Below are positions 18,880 to 26,752 of a DNA stretch of 64,000 nucleotides, piece by piece. Source of the DNA: Microcoleus vaginatus PCC 9802 (GTDB taxonomy: Bacteria > Cyanobacteriota > Cyanobacteriia > Cyanobacteriales > Microcoleaceae). The stretch is from assembly GCA_022701275.1 (NCBI GenBank), contig CP031740.1, positions 5,159,001 to 5,223,000 on the forward strand, in the 5' to 3' direction. The notes below the pieces were generated by a model that had not been told where the DNA came from, searched no databases, and saw nothing but the letters and a program-made list of their open reading frames with translations. Both the position numbers and the translations under genes were made by a program. Numbering within the stretch: position 1 is the stretch's first letter; each line of letters starts with the position of its first letter.

Positions 18880-19446
18880 ATGAAACAGCAAAAACCCCGC
18901 AAACGTCGCAGAGTAGGCTTGCGGGGGCTTTACTCAACGTTGCTAGTGTTGATAATTATCTGCTGTACCTGTGGCGGATGGGTTGCAGCTCAGACTGCCT
19001 ACTCTCGCACTCCCGCGCGACTTGCTCAGGTGTCTTCGATCGAGGATACTGGTACGGTCGATCGCATTCCCGAACGCTACCAACTCGGACAGCAACTGTA
19101 CCTAGAAAACTGCGCCACCTGTCACATCGGTTTACCGCCGCAAGTATTACCTACAGAAACTTGGCGCAGATTGCTGCAAGATTCCCAACACTACGGACAA
19201 ACCATCAAACTGCTAGTAGACCCCCCCCGTCTGCTAGTGTGGAACTACCTGCAAACTTTTTCCCGTCCCCAAGCAAAAGACGAAGAACTCGCCTACCGAG
19301 TCGCCAGTTCTCGCTATTTCAAAGCTCTGCACCCCAAAGTAAAACTGCCACAACCCGCAAATATCAGCAGTTGCGTTACTTGTCACCCCGGCGCGTCTCA
19401 ATACAATTTCCGCAAGCTTACCGCCGAGTGGCAAAACTCTCCCTAA
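18880..19446 (+). CDS. Diheme cytochrome c
   Basis: A 188-residue protein with two covalent heme sites, CATCH (about residue 77) and CVTCH (about 164). The N-terminus MKQQKPRKRRRVGLRGLYST is strongly basic and is followed by a hydrophobic segment, a signal peptide or membrane anchor placing the heme domain in the lumen or periplasm. Only two CxxCH sites and a conserved YLENCATCHIGLPPQVLPTETW stretch are seen, matching the cyanobacterial diheme cytochrome c family whose electron partners are unknown. An open frame extends upstream into the MBL gene, but the ATG at 18880 gives the expected signal sequence. It is likely co-transcribed with the MBL gene. Confidence 0.88.
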   Translation: MKQQKPRKRRRVGLRGLYSTLLVLIIICCTCGGWVAAQTAYSRTPARLAQVSSIEDTGTVDRIPERYQLGQQLYLENCATCHIGLPPQVLPTETWRRLLQDSQHYGQTIKLLVDPPRLLVWNYLQTFSRPQAKDEELAYRVASSRYFKALHPKVKLPQPANISSCVTCHPGASQYNFRKLTAEWQNSP

Positions 19447-19845
19447 CGAAGATTAAGTTCGTAATTATATCCGAGTGCGAGCGAGAAGAGCGCACTAACC
19501 AGAAAACGGCGATCGCATTCTCAACTAGAGACTTATCCAAAGTGTGGATGCGATCTTTCAATTCATGCTTAGTGGGCATCGCACCTTAGAAATAACCTCT
19601 CGCTTTACCCTGATCAATAACTCTGACGGCTAACGGTGAGGTTGTGCGACTGCCGATAACGTGTGTTGCAAAACCCACCAAACTTGCTCGTGGGTTCCAA
19701 GCGAGTGGTTAGCTGCGGCTTGAGTGGCATAGAAGTAAAAAATCTGTGCGTTTAGCTACTTTTTGACAAATTGTTATGATATCTTAACTTTACCGGAGGC
19801 TAGTTCAGACAATTTAAGAAGCCTGGTTATCAAGTAACCTGATTT
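19447..19845. other. Intergenic region, 399 bp
   Basis: No gene is seen. A 7-bp stem, AACCCAC at 19672-19678 with GTGGGTT at 19690-19696, could form a hairpin. An AT-rich stretch with TTGACA near 19765 precedes the HPP gene, but a properly spaced -10 box is not evident. Confidence 0.4.
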
Positions 19846-20403
19846 ATGATTGACAGTAAAAAAATTCAACTGAAATGGGAAAGTTATTGGTTTAAAACCT
19901 TTGGGAGATGGCGATCGTGTCCATTGAGCTGCCCAATAGACAGACCTCATCCTCGGCATATTTTTTGGAGTTTGATTGGCAGTTTTTTGGCAATTACTGC
20001 AACGTCCTATCTTGCTCTAAAAACTAATACTCCTTTACTAATGGCTCCGTTTGGCGCTACAAGCGTTCTGATCTTTGGTGTCCCTGACAGCCCTTTGGCT
20101 CAACCCCGGAATGTCATTGGGGGCAATTTCTTAGCTGCTCTCACCAGTTTAATGATTGTGCATTTTCTCGGTTCTTCTCCCTGGGCGATGGGAATGGCTG
20201 TTTCTAGTGCGATCGGAGTTATGCAGATTACCAGAACTCTACATCCGCCTTCGGGAGCAGTTGCCTTAGTCGTCATGATGACCAAACCAGACTGGAAATT
20301 TTTGCTAACACCTGCTTTTGAGGGATCAATAATCTTGGTCTTGTGCGCCGTCATCTTTAATAATTTAGCGGCAGAAAGGACGTATCCCCAGCACTGGTTA
20401 TAG
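19846..20403 (+). CDS. HPP family membrane protein
   Basis: A 185-residue integral membrane protein with four or five hydrophobic segments. MAPFGATSVLIFGVPDSPLAQPRNVIGG and TRTLHPPSGAVALVVMM contain the signature elements of the family (HPP in LHPPSG; PRN). In cyanobacteria and plastids some HPP proteins take part in nitrite transport across the inner membrane or envelope; others lack a known role. The length is normal for the short bacterial form without a CBS domain. The N-terminus is cytoplasmic and rich in Lys and Trp. No nitrate assimilation genes lie nearby, so the substrate is open. Confidence 0.85.
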   Translation: MIDSKKIQLKWESYWFKTFGRWRSCPLSCPIDRPHPRHIFWSLIGSFLAITATSYLALKTNTPLLMAPFGATSVLIFGVPDSPLAQPRNVIGGNFLAALTSLMIVHFLGSSPWAMGMAVSSAIGVMQITRTLHPPSGAVALVVMMTKPDWKFLLTPAFEGSIILVLCAVIFNNLAAERTYPQHWL

Positions 20404-20429
20404 CATTGTCTCTAATGATTTCAATTTAT

Positions 20430-20837
20430 GGTAGTGGTAAAGAGGAAAGGACAGTTTAACTCGCTGGCGTAGCATTGTAGTGATGGATGAACGTCCAAAT
20501 TGCACCAATCTGGTTCTCTAACTTCTTGGAAAATGACAAGGTTTTTCTGACGATTCGCCACAGGCGTTGTCGCAAAGTGCAGTTGAACCGTTCAAGGTAG
20601 CTGGTTTTTCCAGTTTCTTTGCCCATTCCAGGGTGTCGTTTACTGGGTAAAACCTGCACAAATTGCCGTCCACAGTCTCGACATTTATAGTTCTGCTTCT
20701 GATGCCGAGTTCGACCGTTTTTCATCACTAATTCAGACTGGCAAATTGAACAGGCAGGCAAAGCAATAGACATACAAACAAGTAACATCAGAATCACAGC
20801 GATCTGATTCTCTCATCCTTCCCTCGGGAGCACTACC
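20430..20837. mobile_element. IS1-family relic with both terminal inverted repeats
   Basis: A 408-bp element bounded by imperfect inverted repeats: GGTAGTGGTAAAGAGGAAAG from 20430, and on the other strand GGTAGTGCTCCCGAGGGAAG from 20837 (17 of the first 22 bases agree). IS1 ends also begin GGT(A/G)(A/G)TG. The element is far shorter than a full IS1 (about 770 bp) because the middle of the transposase is missing. No target duplication is apparent (CAATTTAT on the left, CAAAATCG on the right). It could be mobilised in trans as a MITE-like derivative. Confidence 0.7.
20456..20773 (-). pseudogene. IS1-family transposase, internally deleted
   Basis: A 105-residue frame from the ATG at 20773. The N-terminal half is the zinc-ribbon of InsA type, with CSICQSELVMKNGRTRHQKQ and YKCRDCGRQFVQ providing two CxxC pairs. 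The C-terminal half, GKTSYLERFNCTLRQR and RIVRKTLSFSKKLENQIGAI, is the end of the InsB catalytic domain. The residues that should connect them (roughly 100 or more, including the first acidic catalytic residues) are missing, and the two parts are joined in frame. It cannot be a working transposase. Confidence 0.8.
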
Positions 20838-20938
20838 CAAAATCGGGATGCTCCCTCGATTGCGACTTCCATCGGACTTCTTTCTTCAATCCGTTACATC
20901 CCGTACAGTGCTTCGTTGCCGAACTTCCTTCTGCTAGG

Positions 20939-22093
20939 TCAATCAAAAAAAACGGACGGATCGGGGGAAGGTCGAGATCCCTTTTGAAAGCGTTCCCAAG
21001 ACTGTTTTAATTGAGCAGGAGCCGGATTTTCGCGATCGTAAACCACCAGCACATTCGTCAAATTCCGGCCCGGTGGCAATAAAATCTGCCCCTGATGAGC
21101 CAAACCCACCGAAGCGCCCCCGTCCAAATTCATCGCTTCAAAACAGCCGATCGCCTGCATAACTTTAGCTTCTGCTTCCAAAGACAAACTATCCAGAAAA
21201 GTCACCAAAAATAACTTATCTCTGGAAGCTGGAAAGCCGATCGCCGTTCTCGAACCCACGCCCAAAACATGAGAATCTTTAAAACCTTCCGATAAAGGAG
21301 ACAGCCAAACTTTCCCCCCTTTAACCAATCTCGGCCCGCAAGTCAGAGAAAACCAATGTTGACTCCAATCCGGCTTACCTTCACTTCTAGCCGTCACCAT
21401 TTCCAATTGATTTCCCGCTTTAATCCCCAAAGTCGTGCCGTAATTTTCCCATCGGCTGTATTTCAGAAACTTACCCGCCGCCACCATATTTCCCAGCACA
21501 GCTTTCTGCTCATCTTTACCAAAAAAAGTCCCGTTAGCAACAACAGCAGCCCGGGAACGCGACACCATATTTTCAAAAGGTTCGTCACCCCGCGTTACTT
21601 TAGAAGTATTTGCAAAAGCTGCATCATTAGCTAACCCAATAGTGATATAAATTTCGGGGTCTGCGAGGTCAATAGTTGTCAGATAAAAACTTGCGCCCGC
21701 TACATTTTGACTGCTGACTTGTACAGGTTTTGCTTGATTAGCGGAACGTCTAATAACTTGAGTTTGAGACTTCACAAGAGGAGAATTCGCGGCCTTTGGT
21801 TGATGAATTTCCGGCGATTTAACGATGGGATTGCTGGGCAGAGTTTGAGGATTTTTCGCGGATTTTAGAATGGAATTACTAGGCAGAGGTTGAGGAGTTT
21901 GATTTGATTGTATACTTGATAAAAAAGCGAGTAACTTTTGCCACAGTTGACCAGCGAGAGTCAAGAAACTATCTCGGTTTTGGGCGATCGCAAAATAGTC
22001 AGCCAAAACTCGTGCCAAAGCTATGCCCGTTAAAAACAAAAAAGTGCGCCGCAGCATCGGGCGACAACCTTCAGACTGTTTGCGTTTAGACAT
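20939..22093 (-). CDS. Phosphodiester glycosidase family protein (NAGPA domain)
   Basis: A 384-residue exported protein. The N-terminus (MSKRKQSEGCRPMLRRTFLFLTGIALARVLADYF) is a basic, then hydrophobic signal or anchor. A Pro/Asn/Ser linker with repeated KSxxxPQxLPSN units follows at about 65-115. The catalytic domain (about 130-370) contains AAVVANGTFFGKDEQ, VLGNMVAAGK, SLTCGPRLVKGGKVW, GSRTAIGF and AMNLDGGASVGLA, the conserved blocks of the NAGPA/DUF2233 family. Members cleave phosphodiester-linked sugars, as in the mammalian uncovering enzyme; bacterial relatives act on the envelope or exopolysaccharide. The real substrate is unknown. It lies downstream of ppc on the same strand but is separated by a hairpin-rich 253-bp gap. 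Confidence 0.88.
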   Translation of the reverse strand: MSKRKQSEGCRPMLRRTFLFLTGIALARVLADYFAIAQNRDSFLTLAGQLWQKLLAFLSSIQSNQTPQPLPSNSILKSAKNPQTLPSNPIVKSPEIHQPKAANSPLVKSQTQVIRRSANQAKPVQVSSQNVAGASFYLTTIDLADPEIYITIGLANDAAFANTSKVTRGDEPFENMVSRSRAAVVANGTFFGKDEQKAVLGNMVAAGKFLKYSRWENYGTTLGIKAGNQLEMVTARSEGKPDWSQHWFSLTCGPRLVKGGKVWLSPLSEGFKDSHVLGVGSRTAIGFPASRDKLFLVTFLDSLSLEAEAKVMQAIGCFEAMNLDGGASVGLAHQGQILLPPGRNLTNVLVVYDRENPAPAQLKQSWERFQKGSRPSPDPSVFFD

Positions 22094-22178
22094 AAAAAAT
22101 CTCAGCTAGGATAGCGAACAGTTTTCTATGGCTGTGACTACAATGGGCGATCGCGCGAATTCTGAAACTACCAGTAGC

Positions 22179-22313
22179 AAGGTGCGCCGAGGCGCACCTT
22201 ACCACTAATATCAAATCCGGTAGCCTCGGAATTAATATTACCCATAGCTAGGAAACGGCAGTGCCGTTTCCCTACAGTTAATCAGGGTAGGGAAACGGCA
22301 CTGCCGTTTCCCC
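22179..22313. repeat. Cluster of three perfect palindromes
   Basis: AAGGTGCGCC/GGCGCACCTT (22179-22200, loop GA) is followed by two copies of a 21-bp palindrome, GGAAACGGCA-N-TGCCGTTTCC, at 22251-22271 and 22291-22311, whose central bases are G and C, so the copies are in opposite orientation. The DNA between (ATATCAAATCCGGTAGCCTCGG, then AATTAATATTACCC) has a diverged copy at about 43867-43950. The group sits between the ppc stop and the glycosidase start and may end ppc transcription. Confidence 0.85.
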
Positions 22314-22346
22314 TATATCACGTCGCTAATGCTCAAAACTCTTTCC

Positions 22347-25300
22347 CTAGCCGGTATTCCGCATCCCCGCAGCAATTCCATTAATCGTCAGCAGAGCTCC
22401 CCGCAACAATTCACCCTTGCTGTAACGCGAGTGAATCACCCCCGGAACCCCGCCACTACCGTGCTGCCGCAAGCGTTTCAGCAGCGAAACCTGCAACAAA
22501 CCCAAAGGCACAATCGTCGCATTTCGCAACTGCACCGAACGCTGCAGCGACGGATCTTCGTCCAACAAACGCTGGTGTCCGGTAATCGTTAAAACCAAAT
22601 CGCGAATCAAGTGAAATTCGGCAGCAATTTGGTCGAATAAAGCCTTAAAACGCTCCTTGTCAGCCGGCAAAGCTAACTCCTGCACGTAGTGTTCTGCAAT
22701 CTGCAAATCCACCTTAGATAAAGTCATTTCCACCTTAGAAATTACCATTCTAAAAAATGGCCATTTCAAGTAGAAATACTGCAAAAGTTTCATGTGTTCT
22801 TCCGGTTCCTCCAGCAAAAACTCTTGCAAAGCTGTGCCGACACCGTACCAAGAAGGCAGCAAAAAGCGGCTTTGAGTCCAGCTAAACACCCACGGAATTG
22901 CTCGCAAACCGCTGATGTCTTTTTTGCCACCGCGACGCGCGGGGCGAGAACTAATTTGCAACTGGCTGATTTCTTGAATCGGGGTAACTTGGTGGAAGAA
23001 ATCGACTAAATCCGGCTGTTCGTAGATTAAATGGCGGTAGTGCGATCGCGATCTCACCGACAACTCCTCCATAATCTCATTCCAAGGGTCGATGCCATCA
23101 AAACCAGTGTGTAGCAAACTAGCTTGAATTACCGCCGCCGCTACAGTTTCCAAATTGTAAAGCGCCAACTCCGGCAAAGAATATTTAGAAGCCAAAACCT
23201 CGCCTTGTTCGGTAATCTTAATTCGCCCGCTAATACTCTTTCCAGGCTGAGCCAAAATTGCCTTGTAAGCAGGCCCGCCGCCGCGTCCTACAGAACCGCC
23301 TCTGCCGTGAAAAATCCGCAACTCTACACCATGTTTTTCCGCAACCACTTGCAAAGCCTTTTGAGCTTTCTGAATTTCCCAATTGCTGCTGAGGAAACCA
23401 GAATCTTTATTGCTGTCCGAATAGCCCAGCATCACCTCTTGCAATTTGAGAGTTTCGAGTGGACATTGGATATTTTCTTCGCTTTTTTCCGCTATTTCCT
23501 GCGCGTATCCTCCTGTTAGTAAAGCCCTATAAAGCGGTAGATCAAATACCTGCTGCATTACTTCCGGCGCTTTTTTCAAATCTTCCACCGTTTCAAACAG
23601 GGGAACTACTTGAATACTGCTAATTCCTGTACCCGGATCGTAAAGCCCTGATTCTTTTGCTAATAGTAAAACCGCCAGTAAATCGCTGACCTCGTGACTC
23701 ATGCTGATTACGTAAGTTTGGCAGATTTCCGGACCAAACTCCTGCTGCATTTGCCGCAATATTCGGAAGGTATTAATCGTCTCGCAAGTTTTGGGAGAAA
23801 ACGGCAATTCTGCTGGAATTAAAGGGCGGCGAGTTTGCAGTTCAGTTGCGAGCCAAATAACTCGATCGCATTCCGACATTTGATTGTAAGGCTTTGGCAA
23901 AATTTGCAAGTATTCAGCAATTTCGCTCAAAGCGTCGGAGTGTACTGTTGACTCTTGGCGGATATCTAGGTAAGCCAAATTAAACCCGTAAATTTCTACT
24001 TGGCAAAGCAGATTTTCCAAGTCTCGACAGCTCAAACCTGTTTCCACTAAATTGTGCTCGATGAGCTGGAGCTCGGTCAAAAACTCAGCTCCCGATCGAT
24101 AAAGGCCGGTCATTCCGGGATTTTCCGACAAAGCTTCGCGCTCCCGCTGCAACTCGTCTCCTTTGTAGAGCCGCCAATTGCGATCGCGCGTATTTTCCAG
24201 TCGCTGCAGCACGTAGGCCAGCTTCAACCGATAAGGTTCTTGGCGGTAGCGGATCGCCCACTGCTCGTAAACATCGGGAAATTCCGATCTGTCGCGATCG
24301 AGAGATTCGAGCAATTCGGGCAGCACGTCGCTCCAGTGCAGCGACAAACTCAAAAGTTCGTTCAGCCGCTTCACCGCACCGATGTACTTCTCTAGCACTA
24401 AGTGGCGCTGATAGCAAGCCGTTTGCCAAGTAACTTTCGGAGTCACAGAAGGGTTGCCGTCCCTGTCTGAACCCACCCAAGAACCGAACTTGCAAAAATT
24501 GTAACTAGGCGGTTTGAGATAAGGGTAAGAAGCGTGCAGAGCTTGCTTTAAGCGGTGGTAAAGTTCGGGAATAGCATCAAACAGAACTTCCTCGAAGTAG
24601 TGGAGAGTGTATTCCACCTCGTCAAGCACAGTCGGCTTGAATTGGTGCAGTTCGTCAGTGCGCCACCAGAGGCGAATTTCTTCCATCAGTTGCTCTTGGA
24701 GAGCGGCCGCTTCCCAGCAAGACACCGGGTAAGGGCTTTGAGGGTCTGCCCCGAGTACCTGAAATTTCTCGTCAACTTGGTCTAGCTGTTGGAGAATCTT
24801 CGCCATCCGCCGCTGCTTAGTGCGGATCGTGTGACGGACAATTTCCGTCGGGTGAGCGGTGAATACCAAGCGGATGTCCAACTGATCGATCAAGCGCTGG
24901 ATTTGCTGGCTCGGCACGTTCAAGCGTAGCAGCATCGGGAACAGTTGGTGAAAAGTGCCGGCGTCTCGGGCGATCGTCTCGCTGCTGTCTGCCTTGCTCA
25001 AAGCTGTTTGGGTGGGGCTTGGGCCTTCCCTATGCCGGGGGCGATCGGGGGCATCCGTTGCTTGTCCTGGCAGCTTAGAAAACATCCGCCCCCCAGCGTC
25101 GTTGCTGCTAGCGTAAGCTAGCTGTTGGTCTCGCTGTTCGTAGTGCTGTTCGACAATGTTGATTAACTGGAAATACAGTGCAAAAGCCCGAGCGGCGCGG
25201 ATGGCGGCGTTAAGGTCGAGCTTTTCGATTAGCTGTACGACATTCGAGTCGCGAAAGTGAGTGGCCTGTCCCTCGGCGGAATTGACCGATCGCATTTGTT

Positions 25301-25472
25301 GGAGCAAATCCACCAATTCCTGCCCGCACTCCTGTCGCAGCACCGATTCCCACAAGTCCTCTACTACTTTGAGGCGATTGCGCAGAAACAGGTCTGATTT
25401 TGAGTAAGCGGGAAAATGGGAAATAGATGTTGCATCAATAGCCTGTTCTGAAGACTGGAGGACTGAACTCAT
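22347..25472 (-). CDS. ppc: Phosphoenolpyruvate carboxylase
   Basis: A 1041-residue enzyme making oxaloacetate from PEP and bicarbonate, the anaplerotic carbon-fixing step. Conserved blocks are [14 protein letters not shown] (catalytic His, about 208), [29 protein letters not shown] (about 687), [16 protein letters not shown] (about 725) and the C-terminal GMRNTG, which is needed for activity. Length is usual for cyanobacteria. The ATG at 25472 is chosen because AGGA lies nine bases upstream; the frame can be extended to a TTG at 25487. An insertion around residues 130-165 ([20 protein letters not shown]) is Pro-rich and probably a surface loop. The 420-bp upstream gap should hold the promoter. 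Confidence 0.97.
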   Translation of the reverse strand: MSSVLQSSEQAIDATSISHFPAYSKSDLFLRNRLKVVEDLWESVLRQECGQELVDLLQQMRSVNSAEGQATHFRDSNVVQLIEKLDLNAAIRAARAFALYFQLINIVEQHYEQRDQQLAYASSNDAGGRMFSKLPGQATDAPDRPRHREGPSPTQTALSKADSSETIARDAGTFHQLFPMLLRLNVPSQQIQRLIDQLDIRLVFTAHPTEIVRHTIRTKQRRMAKILQQLDQVDEKFQVLGADPQSPYPVSCWEAAALQEQLMEEIRLWWRTDELHQFKPTVLDEVEYTLHYFEEVLFDAIPELYHRLKQALHASYPYLKPPSYNFCKFGSWVGSDRDGNPSVTPKVTWQTACYQRHLVLEKYIGAVKRLNELLSLSLHWSDVLPELLESLDRDRSEFPDVYEQWAIRYRQEPYRLKLAYVLQRLENTRDRNWRLYKGDELQREREALSENPGMTGLYRSGAEFLTELQLIEHNLVETGLSCRDLENLLCQVEIYGFNLAYLDIRQESTVHSDALSEIAEYLQILPKPYNQMSECDRVIWLATELQTRRPLIPAELPFSPKTCETINTFRILRQMQQEFGPEICQTYVISMSHEVSDLLAVLLLAKESGLYDPGTGISSIQVVPLFETVEDLKKAPEVMQQVFDLPLYRALLTGGYAQEIAEKSEENIQCPLETLKLQEVMLGYSDSNKDSGFLSSNWEIQKAQKALQVVAEKHGVELRIFHGRGGSVGRGGGPAYKAILAQPGKSISGRIKITEQGEVLASKYSLPELALYNLETVAAAVIQASLLHTGFDGIDPWNEIMEELSVRSRSHYRHLIYEQPDLVDFFHQVTPIQEISQLQISSRPARRGGKKDISGLRAIPWVFSWTQSRFLLPSWYGVGTALQEFLLEEPEEHMKLLQYFYLKWPFFRMVISKVEMTLSKVDLQIAEHYVQELALPADKERFKALFDQIAAEFHLIRDLVLTITGHQRLLDEDPSLQRSVQLRNATIVPLGLLQVSLLKRLRQHGSGGVPGVIHSRYSKGELLRGALLTINGIAAGMRNTG

Positions 25473-25892
25473 CGGGCTGTTCCTCAATAGCTGCGGGTGT
25501 CAAGAAAATTGTATTGTTTAGTTTCGCCTAAAACACTTTTGTTTGCAGTCAAATTTGAGACAACTTATTACAAGGTAGAAAGTAAAAGGCACTTATTTAC
25601 AAGGTATAAGGAAAGACCGATTCTTCCAGCACGGATTGTACTGATTGTCAAGCTTTCAGGTCAGTTAACTTGCAGTTTGAGATTTTAGACGATCGGCGTG
25701 AGACGTTCGGCGAGCGCTCAGCCGAGTCGCGGTCAGTCGAACGATTTTAGATTTACTCCAAAGATGAATCTGGGAAGTTGAACTAGGGTCGAAAATTTTG
25801 ATCTCTCCACGACAGAAGTCGGGGGCTGGTATCCGTTTTTGGGCGGGGTCAAAAAAATTAACTTCTAGCTGCTGCCTCCTTCCTTGGGCTTT
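25473..25892. other. Intergenic region upstream of ppc, 420 bp
   Basis: A near-palindrome, TCGGCGAGCGCTCAGCCGA, is centred near 25715. No clear promoter motif could be fixed. A 63-codon open frame (25497-25688, GTG start) has no family features and no ribosome binding site and is not called. Confidence 0.4.
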
Positions 25893-26117
25893 CTAGTCGT
25901 GTGATTGAGGAAAGTTGAGCACGGGGAGGCGCGAGCCCCGAAAGACTTCTTCGCTTTCAACGCCGATCGACGCAACAAACTCAGCAGCAGCTTTAGCTAC
26001 CACCAACCCGCCCAGCATGGGTAAGGCGACCAAGCTCAATAAAATGTCTGAGGGAACTGGCAACTTTGGACTGTTAGGTGTTTTAGTTTTGAGCAAGTCT
26101 TGGTTTTCCGACGGCAT
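25893..26117 (-). CDS. Small membrane protein, conserved hypothetical
   Basis: A 74-residue protein starting at the ATG at 26117. AGGAGA at 26123-26128, five bases upstream, is one of the best ribosome binding sites in the window and decides the start. The N-terminal 28 residues are hydrophilic (MPSENQDLLKTKTPNSPKLP), then comes a hydrophobic segment DILLSLVALPMLGGLVVAKAAA (about 27-48) and an acidic-to-basic C-terminus ending RLPVLNFPQSHD. It looks like a single-pass membrane protein. I do not recognise a function. It stands alone on the minus strand between ppc and the DUF1574 gene. Confidence 0.7.
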   Translation of the reverse strand: MPSENQDLLKTKTPNSPKLPVPSDILLSLVALPMLGGLVVAKAAAEFVASIGVESEEVFRGSRLPVLNFPQSHD

Positions 26118-26752
26118 AAATTTCTCCTGTGTCAATCCGTAATCCTCAGTTTACAGGGCAAATAATCATCTTGACTGCTGCCTTCTGACTAATGACTTCT
26201 GAGATCAAATCCGGTGACATCCGAATGATATCTTGCAAGCGATCGTCCCCGCGTAGCCAAGTGTATAAATATCTTGTCGCGAGATATTAAGCTCGCACTT
26301 GGAAAAAACGCTTTGTATAAAATCGGGATACTCTCCGAATGCTATCGATCGTGCGACTCTCTCCGCGTAGCCCAACGAAACCACAGCACTACAGTCGGAA
26401 AATAATAGACATTTCCAGAAAAGCCGGTCTTGAACAGGCAGGATGCCTGTTCCACAAGAATTATGAGAGAGGTCTAATTATTATTGGGATGCAAACGGAA
26501 ACGATATGACTAATGACGAATAACTTGTTGGTTGGCTTAATTTGGACCTATCTGTGCCAAAATGTCGAGGTATTATCAAAAAAATATTCCCCAACGGCTC
26601 GAAGCCGAGGGGATACAAGGCAAGACACTAAGTCCAGCATGGCTTAAACCAAACAAAACGGTTAGGCTCGGCAAATCAAATAATTGTCTGTAAAATCTGT
26701 AACTGTGCTATTTCTAGAAAACAAAACCAGCTTTGGCAAAATTTAGAGTTTC
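26118..26752. other. Intergenic region with hairpins, 635 bp
   Basis: Two structures stand out. First, a two-step hairpin: CCAAGTG (26257-26263) pairs with CACTTGG (26296-26302), and inside it AATATCT (26268-26274) pairs with AGATATT (26282-26288). Second, a perfect 9-bp stem: GAACAGGCA (26432-26440), loop GGA, TGCCTGTTC (26444-26452), followed by CACAAGAA; a similar ACAGGC hairpin occurs at 57348-57367. A copy of the ATCAAATCCGG repeat starts near 26214. The promoter of the DUF1574 gene should be at the end of this region. Confidence 0.6.

Noticed and set aside
19760..19800. Promoter TTGACA upstream of the HPP gene
   Set aside because: No -10 box at proper spacing; the hexamer alone is weak evidence in AT-rich DNA.
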